A stretch of 20,326 bases of DNA from a virus. The notes beneath the pieces are model-generated. The model did no database searches and was not told the origin of the DNA. It worked only from the letters and a program-made list of their open reading frames with translations. Shown here in pieces: positions 1-7,759 of this stretch. The position numbers and the translations under genes were made by a program. The stretch lies in the IMG/VR virus record IMGVR_UViG_3300050821_004583, positions 1 to 20,326 of that record. One strand, 5' to 3'. Position 1 is the first letter of the stretch; each line of letters starts with the position of its first letter.

Positions 1-737
1 GGTGTATTAACCTGAGTCTGTGCCTGATGTTCCGATACTATCCTTGCTTCTTCCCCTGTAGGCATCGGACGACGATGAGGCGGTGTTACTTGACGTTTAA
101 GACTAACGCTCATTTTTAGTCTTTCTCCATTTTCTGGATTGGTTACAAACTTCCAGTGTTTTCCGTCTTCCAAGAAAACTTCTCCATCTGGAATTTTAGA
201 ATAATCAATCTTTTGTTTTGGAGTCCTGGTCTTAGCCGCTGGCTTCTTTGCAGCCTTCTGAGCGTTAGCAGGAGGAGACAGCGGTGTTACCACTGGCGAT
301 AACGGTTTCGTTGTTTGTGGAGCTTGCGGTTGCGTTACAGCAGTATTAGGTGTTGCACCGACAGACTGATGTTTCTCATGATAACGATCTGCCAGCCACT
401 GTAATACAGCAATCTGAGTTTCATTAAACGGCAATTCAGCTTTTTGCTTTGGAGCAGTAGACAGGTTCAATAACACTGCCATTCGCTCGCGTGCAAATGC
501 CCTAACTTCAGCATCTACGATCTTAGCTGCCTCTGAACCGTCTTTAAAGATACCGCCCTTAGCAAGTTGACGATAATAGCTACCAAGATTGAAGCGATGT
601 TCTGCTTCAGCTAGCTCTTCGTCGAGGATTTCTTCTTGTTCGAGCAATTCCTCGTCGAGATCTTCTACTGGTGCTTCTTGATTCGGTGAAATTTCGAAGT
701 CAGCGTCTAATGAATTAAATATCTTACCGCCTGCCAT
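1..737 (-). CDS. Unknown protein, C-terminus beyond window edge
   Basis: An open frame starts at the ATG at 737 and stays open to base 1, giving about 245 residues with no stop, so the C-terminus is missing. I do not recognise the family. The N-terminus (residues 1-50) is very acidic with many Glu/Asp. A helical segment at about 50-120 includes a Trp-containing stretch (QIAVLQWLADRYHEKH). A low-complexity Pro/Thr/Ala/Gln linker follows, then a Lys-rich stretch (KKPAAKTRTPKQK) and a short ordered-looking part (GEVFLEDGKHWKFV). There is no clear ribosome-binding site; the promoter-like motif ATTCGCTATAAG ends 9 bases before the ATG, which supports this start. It follows the ribonucleotide reductase gene on the same strand. 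A virion or scaffold-like role is possible but unsupported. Confidence 0.75.
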   Translation of the reverse strand, partial: MAGGKIFNSLDADFEISPNQEAPVEDLDEELLEQEEILDEELAEAEHRFNLGSYYRQLAKGGIFKDGSEAAKIVDAEVRAFARERMAVLLNLSTAPKQKAELPFNETQIAVLQWLADRYHEKHQSVGATPNTAVTQPQAPQTTKPLSPVVTPLSPPANAQKAAKKPAAKTRTPKQKIDYSKIPDGEVFLEDGKHWKFVTNPENGERLKMSVSLKRQVTPPHRRPMPTGEEARIVSEHQAQTQVNT

Positions 738-746
738 ATCAACTTA

Positions 747-758
747 CTTATAGCGAAT
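747..758 (-). promoter_or_regulatory. Conserved promoter-like motif ATTCGCTATAAG (copy 1)
   Basis: An exact 12-bp match on the minus strand, in the 38-base gap between the ribonucleotide reductase stop (776) and the ATG at 737. TATAAG resembles a -10 element. Nine bases separate it from the ATG, so a start of transcription 6-7 bases downstream would leave a leader of only about 2-3 bases. No convincing -35 box is visible upstream. The promoter role is inferred from recurrence, orientation and position. Confidence 0.6.
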
Positions 759-775
759 ATATTGAGATAACGTCA

Positions 776-2431
776 TTAAGCTCCACAAGATCCGCCTTTT
801 GTTATGTCGCACACATCCGCTTGTTCCATAACAACTTCAGACATTTCGACTCCCATGTGACGAACGGCAGTAGAATATTTGACAGGTGTTAGAGGTTGTC
901 CGCCACGTGCTCCGTCGGGATAGCAAGTAATACCTCGAAGGTCTGGTAAATACTTCATAAGCATTTCACCAAACTCACGAACACGAGAATCATTATTTAA
1001 TTCTGAACCCCAAGCAGGCAAATTAATGGTCGATGAAATAGCATGATCGACATATTTCTGTAACCATGCTTGGAATGCAACACGACGTTCTACGTTTTCA
1101 GCTAATGCATAAGCATCTTCTATAGAATCTGGATTAACACCCGATTCAATCAAACGCTGAGCGGTAGGGTCGACAACGTACTGATAATGGACAACGCTAC
1201 CTTTCATATAACGTCGCTTGTAAGCAATACAAAAAATAGGTTCCATACCGGTCGTGGTTTCTCCAACAATACCGATTGTTCCTGTAGGAGCTATCGCGCG
1301 TGTCTTTTTTGGACGAGAAATTTCCCATTCATCAGCATATCGCCAACTAATTTCAGTAGATTTGGTATAGATCTTTAAATACTCTTCTAATTCAGGATCA
1401 GGACCGTATTTCTTATCTTTCTTTAAGAGCCATTCATGCAGTCCCATTAATCCAAGACCAAGACGACGATTCTTTGTACGAACCAAATCTACTTTTGAAT
1501 AAGGAACATCGCTATAAACAGTACCAGCCAAGAGGAACGCAGTAGATAGTTCAACTATACGCTCCATCTCTTCAAGAGATGTTATGCGAGCCATATTGAT
1601 TGAACCGAGATTGCAAATATCGCTATCATCCGAGCTTGTAATTTCTGTACAAGCATTACGAAGATGTTCTCCTCGATTAGCACCACAATCGATACTAAAA
1701 CCGGGCTCGGCTGTTTTAAGCATTTGACGAACAACTGCCCAGTAAATGTTATTTGCTAAAGCATGATTCTTATGTTTTTCGTCTTTGTATGCTTTGAAAA
1801 AATCGTCATCTAAGATAACACTGATATTGGTCCCATCAAGCGTAGCCGGGAAGTTATAATCCTTCTCTTTCATAGCACGGACTTCAGGTATCCAATTTTT
1901 GATTTGAACAAATTTCAAGCAATCAGGGTGATTCCAATGCAAACCTGCCCATATCGCTGAACGACGCGAACCGCCCTGCATAATCCCTCTACCAGCTTCG
2001 TTTACCATTTGCATAAGAGCTAGAGGGCCTGTAGCAGTGCCTCCGGTCTTACGGATTGGTTTCCCCTCTGCACGTACATCACTATAAACAACTCCGATAC
2101 CGGCACCAGTCATAAGAGCCATCGAAGCTTTCTGCATCAGATCGGCCCAACCTTCTCGACTGTCTTCCGCTTTCATCAATAGACAATTTTGAACCTGATG
2201 GAATGGACGTCCTGAGGCATATAGATAACGACCGCCAGGAATAAACTTTCGGTCAGCTATCATTTTTTCTATTTCTTTTATAAGAGCTTTAGGAGCGTTT
2301 ACCGATTTCATTACATTGGTAGCAACTCGTCTTGCAATCTCTTCCCAAGTTTCCTTGCGATTATCTACTTCGTGGGCATATTTCTGGTTCATTATTGTCT
2401 GTGCAAAAACAGACATTGTCGTCTCAGGCAT
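776..2431 (-). CDS. nrdJ: Class II-type (adenosylcobalamin-dependent) ribonucleotide reductase
   Basis: This enzyme reduces ribonucleotides to deoxyribonucleotides to supply phage DNA synthesis. The visible catalytic set is complete: the first redox Cys at about 83 (QNCLLM), the radical-site motif N-A-C-T-E with Cys261 and Glu263, and the second redox Cys at about 273 (CNLGSIN). The substrate-phosphate loop APTGTIGIVGETTTGMEP lies at about 381-398. The C-terminal tail ends with Cys541 and Cys549 (CDITKGGSCGA), the expected shuttle pair. At 551 aa it is short and shows no ATP-cone domain and no intein. Class II is inferred from the compact size, the IPGGRYLY...QNC pattern and the absence of a small-subunit gene in the window. 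A class I large subunit is less likely. The start overlaps the HNH gene stop by 8 bases (ATGCCTGA); Met6 is an alternative start. Confidence 0.88.
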   Translation of the reverse strand: MPETTMSVFAQTIMNQKYAHEVDNRKETWEEIARRVATNVMKSVNAPKALIKEIEKMIADRKFIPGGRYLYASGRPFHQVQNCLLMKAEDSREGWADLMQKASMALMTGAGIGVVYSDVRAEGKPIRKTGGTATGPLALMQMVNEAGRGIMQGGSRRSAIWAGLHWNHPDCLKFVQIKNWIPEVRAMKEKDYNFPATLDGTNISVILDDDFFKAYKDEKHKNHALANNIYWAVVRQMLKTAEPGFSIDCGANRGEHLRNACTEITSSDDSDICNLGSINMARITSLEEMERIVELSTAFLLAGTVYSDVPYSKVDLVRTKNRRLGLGLMGLHEWLLKKDKKYGPDPELEEYLKIYTKSTEISWRYADEWEISRPKKTRAIAPTGTIGIVGETTTGMEPIFCIAYKRRYMKGSVVHYQYVVDPTAQRLIESGVNPDSIEDAYALAENVERRVAFQAWLQKYVDHAISSTINLPAWGSELNNDSRVREFGEMLMKYLPDLRGITCYPDGARGGQPLTPVKYSTAVRHMGVEMSEVVMEQADVCDITKGGSCGA

Positions 2432-2813
2432 TGAATTCTCTCAAATACGAAATGGCACGCTGAAGAATATCTTCTGATTCCTTAGCTTGACCAATTAAAA
2501 TGTTACATTTTGAACAAAGTAAACCTCTTACATCAGAGGTGGCATGATCATGGTCTACGTGAAAATACTTTCCTTTTCCAATATAAGGTCCGCGACAAAT
2601 CGCGCACAATCCGTTCTGTTTTTTCAGGATTTCATCATATCTATCAATGGTTATTCCATATTTAGATTTGTACTTACGACGTCTTTGCGATTCCGGGGTA
2701 TTATGACGCTTTCGGTATTCAGCTTGTTTTTTAGGATTATTTTTACGCCAATTTTTTAAATATTGACGATATTCATCTGGATGATCAATCCTCCATTGTC
2801 GACTATGTACCAT
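2424..2813 (-). CDS. HNH nuclease of the recombination endonuclease VII family
   Basis: The 129-aa protein carries the endonuclease VII signature. Two zinc-binding CxxC pairs are visible (Cys70/73 and Cys100/103). They flank the catalytic stretch FHVDHDH (about 84-90), and VRGLLCSKCN ends in the conserved Asn104. The family includes T4 gp49, which resolves Holliday junctions and branched DNA before packaging. The Arg/Lys/Trp-rich N-terminus (about 1-50, with NWRKNNPKKQAEYRKRH) is typical of free-standing phage HNH nucleases that bind DNA. It overlaps the RuvC-like gene upstream by 11 bases and the reductase gene downstream by 8. The position next to a ribonucleotide reductase gene also fits a homing-type nuclease, because such genes often sit near nrd genes. 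The sequence does not decide between resolvase and homing roles. Confidence 0.88.
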   Translation of the reverse strand: MVHSRQWRIDHPDEYRQYLKNWRKNNPKKQAEYRKRHNTPESQRRRKYKSKYGITIDRYDEILKKQNGLCAICRGPYIGKGKYFHVDHDHATSDVRGLLCSKCNILIGQAKESEDILQRAISYLREFNA

Positions 2814-3423
2814 CGGAAGGAACAGCCCCCTTAAAATAGGCTAGCCCTAAGCAAATGGCATCAGCAGCATCGTTGTCTTTTACTTTCAATTTAAGATTGA
2901 AGACTTGGTTGACATGAGCGATGGCGATATGCTTCTTATTTGTTTTACCTTTTACACCAAGTTTTTTCTTCATTGCGCGAGCACCAGAATCACCACTTTC
3001 GCGCTTAGCTTTGTTGATTTTGGCGTTTATCTTCTTTTGTTCCTTCGTCATCCAAATACCAAGGACCGAACGCCAATGAGAAGTGTCAAAGTAAATAACC
3101 TTTACCGCTTCCATCATTAACTTTCTCAGAAGCTCATGATGAAGAAATTCGAGCATCTTCTGAGAATAACGATTCTTACCCTTATTCGTCTCTTCGATGA
3201 CAACAACTTCGGGATCGTTTTCTTCCCAAAGGTTCTTTAAAGAATTTACGTGCTCTTCAGCTACTGTAACATAAGACCAGGGATAGCTATCTCGTTCCTT
3301 AACAGACGGTCCATCAAAATGGATCGTTCCATATTTTACAAGCTTAGGAATTGTGTCATCAACGGGACTGTCGAAAAACGCATAACCACAATGAAGAGAT
3401 AAGTCGAGACAGAGAACGCGCAT
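2803..3423 (-). CDS. RuvC-like Holliday junction resolvase (RNase H fold)
   Basis: The 206-aa protein has the acidic residues expected of a RuvC/RNase H-fold nuclease: Asp7 in the first strand (VLCLDLS), Glu77/Glu78 in VVVIEE, and the C-terminal DNDAADA (Asp183, Asp185, Asp188). It would cut four-way DNA junctions in a metal-dependent reaction, clearing branched replication and recombination intermediates before packaging. A basic stretch at about 125-165 (rich in Lys/Arg) probably contacts DNA. Length is close to other phage RuvC-like proteins. The gene begins 12 bases past the stem of a terminator-like hairpin and has no obvious Shine-Dalgarno sequence, and it overlaps the endonuclease VII gene, with which it is presumably co-translated. 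The family call is firm; the precise substrate is inferred. Confidence 0.82.
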   Translation of the reverse strand: MRVLCLDLSLHCGYAFFDSPVDDTIPKLVKYGTIHFDGPSVKERDSYPWSYVTVAEEHVNSLKNLWEENDPEVVVIEETNKGKNRYSQKMLEFLHHELLRKLMMEAVKVIYFDTSHWRSVLGIWMTKEQKKINAKINKAKRESGDSGARAMKKKLGVKGKTNKKHIAIAHVNQVFNLKLKVKDNDAADAICLGLAYFKGAVPSDGT

Positions 3424-3435
3424 TAGATAAAGAAA

Positions 3436-3476
3436 GCCCCGCGAAATTAAAGACTCAGTATGAGATCTCGCGGGGC
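3436..3476 (-). terminator. Rho-independent-terminator-like hairpin
   Basis: A perfect 9-bp GC-rich stem (3436-3444 with 3468-3476, GCCCCGCGA/TCGCGGGGC) closes a 23-base loop that has its own 4-bp inner stem (3454-3457 with 3461-3464). On the minus strand it is followed by TTTCTTT (3435-3429). It lies between the stop of the 109-aa gene (3498) and the ATG of the RuvC-like gene (3423). The loop is long for a classical terminator, so an attenuator or 5'-leader structure is also possible. Confidence 0.65.
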
Positions 3477-3497
3477 GTGTTTAGTTGTAGATTGTGA

Positions 3498-3827
3498 CTA
3501 ATTACTTTCGTTCGAAGATGGCGTGTGATGGTTCACAACTTGAGTTGGTCCACCCTTATCATCTAGAGCTTTCTTCATGTATTCGATCTTCAACTTATTT
3601 GTTTTGAATCCTTCACGATACATAGCGCTGGCATCTTTATATTGCTCTGCACATTCCTTAAGATGCTCGTCTTCCTTCTTTAGGCGGCGTAGCTCTGCAT
3701 CATCAAGAGCGACTTTAGCAATTCGAAATTGAATTTCTTCTCGGGAAGAACCGGCAACAGCTTCTCGCCAATCTGACGGTAAATCAGCAAACGGATCTAC
3801 GACCTTCTTAAAACCCTTACGTGGCAT
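3498..3827 (-). CDS. Unknown 109-aa charged helical protein
   Basis: I do not recognise this family. The N-terminus is basic (MPRKGFKK), followed by DPFADLPSDWREAV. A long charged helix (about 28-92) with many Glu/Lys/Arg residues suggests a coiled coil or helical bundle. The C-terminus is polar (VNHHTPSSNESN). The start is well supported: AGGAG at 3833-3837 lies 5 bases before the ATG. The gene is preceded by the promoter-like motif (3853-3864) and followed by the terminator-like hairpin, so it may be its own transcription unit. Size and composition resemble small DNA-packaging or regulatory phage proteins, but no function can be assigned. Confidence 0.7.
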   Translation of the reverse strand: MPRKGFKKVVDPFADLPSDWREAVAGSSREEIQFRIAKVALDDAELRRLKKEDEHLKECAEQYKDASAMYREGFKTNKLKIEYMKKALDDKGGPTQVVNHHTPSSNESN

Positions 3828-3852
3828 CAGTACTCCTAATCCTTACACTTCT

Positions 3853-3864
3853 CTTATAGCGAAT
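3853..3864 (-). promoter_or_regulatory. Conserved promoter-like motif ATTCGCTATAAG (copy 2)
   Basis: An exact minus-strand copy that begins directly after the TAA of the 67-aa gene (TAA|ATTCGCTATAAG, the same arrangement as the copy at 13648). It lies 25 bases before the ATG at 3827. A good ribosome-binding site (AGGAG, 3837-3833) lies between, so this copy would give a conventional short leader. It supports the reading of the motif as a transcription signal rather than a translation signal. Confidence 0.62.
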
Positions 3865-4068
3865 TTAACACTTAGCTTTACAATCGATTTTATTAAGACC
3901 GATATAAGCTGGTCCCTTACAGCGTGGACACTTATGCGGATACCGATCATCTTTAGCCGGAATTATTTCAAACTCTATTTCATCAACTAATTTCCTGGCA
4001 GGAGCGGCATTGTAACTTCCTGCTTCAAGGGCCTTAGTGAGAGCTTCTATTGCTTCTATTGCATTCAT
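3865..4068 (-). CDS. Small zinc-finger protein
   Basis: A 67-aa protein of unknown function. The C-terminal half has four cysteines in a zinc-ribbon-like pattern: Cys47-P-R-Cys50 and Cys63-x3-Cys67. The N-terminal 25 residues are an Ala-rich amphipathic helix (AIEAIEALTKALEAG). AGGAT just upstream of the ATG, overlapping the stop of the preceding gene, gives a good ribosome-binding site and supports the start. The stop abuts the promoter-like motif at 3853-3864. Small zinc proteins of this type are common in phages and often bind nucleic acid or host proteins; that is a general family expectation and nothing here shows it directly. Confidence 0.7.
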   Translation of the reverse strand: MNAIEAIEALTKALEAGSYNAAPARKLVDEIEFEIIPAKDDRYPHKCPRCKGPAYIGLNKIDCKAKC

Positions 4069-4077
4069 AATAATATC

Positions 4078-4455
4078 CTAATTCGGCACCATGTAAGCTC
4101 CGTGAAACGTATCTACCTCTATAGGCCACGATTCATCGTCAAGCACACATACTGCAACCCTGACAGGGCATTTATAATGTTCCATGCTCAATGCGTCTAT
4201 ATCATCAAGCAAATACCAAACATCTTTTAAGGTCACTTCGCTGACTCGCATGTCACCGTAGATGATCTTCACATAATCACAATAAGCGTCTGCATCATCC
4301 TTTGACAGGAATAAACGCAAAAGAGATTCTTGAGGAGCTGATTCTTCTAGTCCTTGTTCTTCAGGAGACTCCGCAAAGAATATGCCTTCAGGATTCAAAA
4401 TCGCATAGTACGCATCTGTCCCGTAAGCTTTTTCAAATAATTCTTGGGTTAGCAT
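4078..4455 (-). CDS. Unknown 125-aa acidic protein
   Basis: I do not recognise the family. The protein is strongly acidic, with clusters such as ESPEEQGLEES and LLDDIDALS, and has the look of a small single-domain alpha/beta protein. No membrane segment, signal peptide or metal-binding motif is visible. The start overlaps the stop of the SbcC-like gene by 7 bases (ATGCTAA), and the downstream zinc-finger gene begins 9 bases after its stop, so it belongs to the same operon. Its acidic character could fit an inhibitor or DNA mimic, but that is speculation. Confidence 0.68.
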   Translation of the reverse strand: MLTQELFEKAYGTDAYYAILNPEGIFFAESPEEQGLEESAPQESLLRLFLSKDDADAYCDYVKIIYGDMRVSEVTLKDVWYLLDDIDALSMEHYKCPVRVAVCVLDDESWPIEVDTFHGAYMVPN

Positions 4456-6293
4456 CGGATCTTTGAACGCTCATTCTTATAATCAATTTCGATAACACGA
4501 TTGAACATTTCTTTAAACTCGCTCGCATGCTCAACGATGATTATCAATTTTTTATCTGAATACTGTTTGAGGATTTCTATACATCCTTCTTTTGTGACCT
4601 TATCAGAACCGTTTGCAAATGCTTCATCCAAGATTAACCATCCCAAATTAGTTCCAGTACGTTGAGCAATGATGTTACCGACAGCTAAATCAACCGCTAG
4701 CTCTATCGAAGTGTACATACCTCCTGAAGCTCCAGATTCAAGAGACCAAATCCTTCCTCCAAAATAAGCTACGGGAGTTATTTCATTACGAGTTTTTCCT
4801 TCTTGTGTTTCTCTGTTTGTCTCAAACTTCAGTGTCACTTTTGAAGCATTGGGCAAATTAGCGAGTATCCTATTAGTTTCATTAGAGATTTCTTGTAATA
4901 TTTCGGCAAATATTTGACCAAGAAACCCACGCAACATTTCCAAGTAATCCGTCTCGGTTTTTTCGACCTTGAGTAATTCGGTATGTCTTAATGCTTCTTC
5001 CTTATATTTCGCCTCTGCAGAAGCGATAGTCTCTAGAGCTTGTTGACGAAGACGTAAATTTGTCTCATTGTGATTCTTTGCTTCTTGAAGAACACTTCTC
5101 TTTTGGCTAAGGTCTTCCGCAGCGACAGTTAATTCCTTCTCCCCCTCACTTAATTTCTGTCGTTTTAATTCAGAACGACTATTAATATCTTCTAGATGTT
5201 TCAAAGAAGCCGCATGAATCTCTGATTGTTTTATATCAATTTCGTGAAGGATTTTCGTCTCTGTATCTTTAAGTGTTTGAAGATTTCTAAATTGACTCTC
5301 GGCTTCTTGAAGATGACCTTCATGTCGTTTTATTTCTTGATGATTATTTTCCATCTCGATTCGAGATTTATCCCATTGACGATCACAACGAGGGCATTTG
5401 TCATCAAATAACCTCTTTATCTCTGATTGAAGACGAAATATTTCTCGTTGAGCACGCTGTATCAATAATTCAGGCTGTCCTAAACGTTGAATCCTGGAGC
5501 GACACTGCTTTAATAAATTTTGCAAACGGTCAAGCTCGGATGAATCATATTCAAATTTTATATTCTTATAGGTATCAATTTCAGTTTGCAAAATAGCTCT
5601 GTGATCACTAAGAACCCTTAAAATCAAAAGAGCGCGCTCTACCTGATGCTCTAAATCACTTGTGTCTCGCTGATTTTCAAGAGGTAGACGAGCCTTGGCT
5701 TCGTCAATCAGTTTCTTATGTAGCTCTACAATAGGTTCATGACTAACACGTTCCTTTGTTGCGACTGATAGTTTTTTAACAGCTTCTTCAATCGCTTCTT
5801 CAAGCCAATGTAATTGTAGAAGCTCCACTAGAAATTCTTTTTTTTCACTATCTTTCTTTGAAAGGAAAAGACCGAAGGTACGTTGCTTGCGATATGTCAT
5901 CGCTTCACGCATCTTCTTATTCATTCCACAGACTGCATCGAGCATTTCGTTGACAGTTTTGGCACTGGTAATTTTCTTACCATTAGACTTAATCCACAGC
6001 CTATCTCCTCGATGGATAGTCATCGGACCATAAGATGTCATTAATTCTAATTCAACGAACATAGGGTCTTCGTTATGCCAGCAACGGAGATCGGTGGCTG
6101 CATAAGGGGCGCAGTCTAGTACATATGCTATAGCGTGGAATATGGTCGACTTACCGGCTCCAGACTCTCCTCGTGAATCATGATTGAAACCACGAACCAA
6201 ATACAAACCCGTCTCTTCGAAGTCGATTGAATGCAATCCTTCGAATGAACGAAAATTCTGTAGAGTCAAACGGCGAAGGAAAACTGTTCCCAT
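4449..6293 (-). CDS. SbcC/Rad50/T4 gp46-like recombination ATPase
   Basis: A 614-aa SMC-type ATPase that would pair with the SbcD/gp47-like nuclease at 13962 to process DNA ends for recombination-dependent replication. Walker A is GESGAGKST (about 42-50). Long heptad-rich coiled-coil arms (about 170-295 and 310-450) flank a zinc hook, CPRC (300-303). The C-terminal head carries the ABC signature ESGASGGMYTS (about 519-529), a degenerate LSGGE. Walker B and D-loop follow in LILDEAFANGSD (about 553-564). A switch His is likely in IIIVEHASEF. Length is close to T4 gp46 (about 560) and much shorter than bacterial SbcC. It is separated from the upstream zinc-ribbon gene by 9 bases and overlaps the next gene by 7. 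Confidence 0.92.
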   Translation of the reverse strand: MGTVFLRRLTLQNFRSFEGLHSIDFEETGLYLVRGFNHDSRGESGAGKSTIFHAIAYVLDCAPYAATDLRCWHNEDPMFVELELMTSYGPMTIHRGDRLWIKSNGKKITSAKTVNEMLDAVCGMNKKMREAMTYRKQRTFGLFLSKKDSEKKEFLVELLQLHWLEEAIEEAVKKLSVATKERVSHEPIVELHKKLIDEAKARLPLENQRDTSDLEHQVERALLILRVLSDHRAILQTEIDTYKNIKFEYDSSELDRLQNLLKQCRSRIQRLGQPELLIQRAQREIFRLQSEIKRLFDDKCPRCDRQWDKSRIEMENNHQEIKRHEGHLQEAESQFRNLQTLKDTETKILHEIDIKQSEIHAASLKHLEDINSRSELKRQKLSEGEKELTVAAEDLSQKRSVLQEAKNHNETNLRLRQQALETIASAEAKYKEEALRHTELLKVEKTETDYLEMLRGFLGQIFAEILQEISNETNRILANLPNASKVTLKFETNRETQEGKTRNEITPVAYFGGRIWSLESGASGGMYTSIELAVDLAVGNIIAQRTGTNLGWLILDEAFANGSDKVTKEGCIEILKQYSDKKLIIIVEHASEFKEMFNRVIEIDYKNERSKIRC

Positions 6294-6302
6294 TCGCGCA
6301 CC

Positions 6303-6596
6303 TTATTCTTTTGTTGGATCGATCTTAGAACGTTCTTTATGGAGTCGTTCAGCGTCTACTAAACGTTCCACGGCACGAGGCATAAGACCATTATCGAGAC
6401 GTTCATAACGTTGATTGGTGGGACCGGAGGGATCACGTTCCATTGTGTTTTCATTTGCTGTAGCAGGTAAATTTGGACCATCGTTATCTCGCGCGCTACA
6501 ATCTCCGCATTTTATCGGGATTTTTGCCTGCGCTGGAGAACATATACGACGTCTTTTATTACCGCATTTGGGACAAATGAAATTGTATAATGGCAT
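6303..6596 (-). CDS. FmdB-like zinc-ribbon protein
   Basis: The 97-aa protein begins MPLYNFICPKCG and has CxxC pairs at Cys8/Cys11 and Cys30/Cys33, which is the pattern of the FmdB-type putative regulatory zinc ribbon (MPxYxFxCxxC start). The rest (about 40-97) is polar and probably disordered or helical, with many Arg/Asp/Glu. Function of this family is not settled; a nucleic-acid or protein-binding role is usual. The ATG overlaps the stop of the preceding membrane-anchored gene by 1 base (TAATG), indicating translational coupling. Confidence 0.78.
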   Translation of the reverse strand: MPLYNFICPKCGNKRRRICSPAQAKIPIKCGDCSARDNDGPNLPATANENTMERDPSGPTNQRYERLDNGLMPRAVERLVDAERLHKERSKIDPTKE

Positions 6597-7759
6597 TAAT
6601 TCTTCTTAGACTTCTTCTTCTTTACTGAAAGCTTACGCTTAACAGGACGCTTATGGACACCGACTACTTTGAAGCTCGGTATCTTACTCACTCTATCAAT
6701 TGGAGGAAGCGTTATTTCAATAGGAGGCAATACCTCATCAGGTACATCCCATAATTCTGGGTTCGGAGCAGGAGTCTTGAAGGTCTCCAATTCGGCCTTT
6801 AGTTCTGCTATTTCCTTTTCCTTCTCTTCTAATACAGTCTTATGATAAAACGCTTCATCTTCTAGTTTCGTAGCTATTTCTTTTAGAGCGACCACGATCA
6901 TGTTACGGGCTGTATGAATTTTTTCTACTTCTTTTAAGTCCTTTAACAATTCGTCTTGTTGTTTCAAAGCATAAACTATATTTCCAAATGTTGGATTCCC
7001 GTCGTAATCCTCATTTTTAGGATCTATGCGCTTATGCTGAGTCGAAGCCCACTGAGCAGCGGCTTGTCCAGCACTTACAGCACTGATTTCTCCATAACTA
7101 GGCATCGTCACAGCGTGTGGACTTCCTACCATTTGCTGATATGTCTTAGGTTCCTTCTTAGGCTTAATGGTAAGCGGATCGATAAATGGGTATAGTCTAT
7201 TAGGTACGTCCTTCTTATTCTTACCTGCTAAGAAATCGAAAACTTGATTACCTGTGTGATGTCTAACTTGTTTATCTTTTAAATATTCTGTTACAACGTC
7301 TAATGCCGTATTGAAAGCCACTGCTCTATCATGAGGATCGTATTCAAGATCGCCATACTTACTTTCATGTTTATAACAAGTTCTCAAATGATTAGTTTCT
7401 GCCTCTTTAAAACGTCTTTCAACTTCCATAGCAGATACAGGCTCAAGGGTGTTACGATTTACTAAATCATGAGCACACGGACCTTCGTGTCCATAATCAC
7501 GAGTACAAGCAGAATATAAACCAGCAGTGTTCGGGGGAACAAATCCACACCTATCTTCAGGCATAGTTTCATCAAGAACGGATTCTGCAGCGTCCCTTAT
7601 CTTTTGACTCCATTCATCACCGATCAGATCTTCTCCTGAAGAATCAGTAGGAGCACTTAGTTGATTATCCTTATAACGACGATAAGCCATCACAGCGAAT
7701 AACACTAACGTCATTACCGCTATGGGAACAACTAAGAAACAAAATAACATTGCGATCAT
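6596..7759 (-). CDS. Membrane-anchored coiled-coil protein, unknown function
   Basis: A 387-aa protein with one N-terminal hydrophobic segment (about 2-25) followed by RRYK, predicting an N-out, C-in signal anchor by the positive-inside rule. A Cys/His cluster follows: Cys71, Cys85, His91, Cys95 and His97 in CGF...C...GHEGPCAH, a possible metal site of a type often seen in phage proteins. A long coiled coil is likely at about 268-335 (KDLKEVEKIH to AELETF). A Pro-rich stretch comes next, and the C-terminus is very basic (KRKLSVKKKKSKKN), suited to binding nucleic acid or acidic phospholipid. I do not recognise the family. The ATG directly follows the TAA of the 55-aa membrane protein gene, so the two membrane proteins may work together. 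Confidence 0.75.
   Translation of the reverse strand: MIAMLFCFLVVPIAVMTLVLFAVMAYRRYKDNQLSAPTDSSGEDLIGDEWSQKIRDAAESVLDETMPEDRCGFVPPNTAGLYSACTRDYGHEGPCAHDLVNRNTLEPVSAMEVERRFKEAETNHLRTCYKHESKYGDLEYDPHDRAVAFNTALDVVTEYLKDKQVRHHTGNQVFDFLAGKNKKDVPNRLYPFIDPLTIKPKKEPKTYQQMVGSPHAVTMPSYGEISAVSAGQAAAQWASTQHKRIDPKNEDYDGNPTFGNIVYALKQQDELLKDLKEVEKIHTARNMIVVALKEIATKLEDEAFYHKTVLEEKEKEIAELKAELETFKTPAPNPELWDVPDEVLPPIEITLPPIDRVSKIPSFKVVGVHKRPVKRKLSVKKKKSKKN

Noticed and set aside
1509-1519. TCGCTATAAAC on the plus strand inside the reductase gene, resembling the promoter-like motif
   Set aside because: It shares only the core, lacks the final AG, lies antisense inside a well-supported gene and has no gene start after it. 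It reflects the codons for a Val-Tyr-Ser-Asp stretch.
776-2431. Intein or intron in the ribonucleotide reductase gene
   Set aside because: The catalytic motifs run in uninterrupted order in one frame with no splicing-type Cys/His-Asn blocks.
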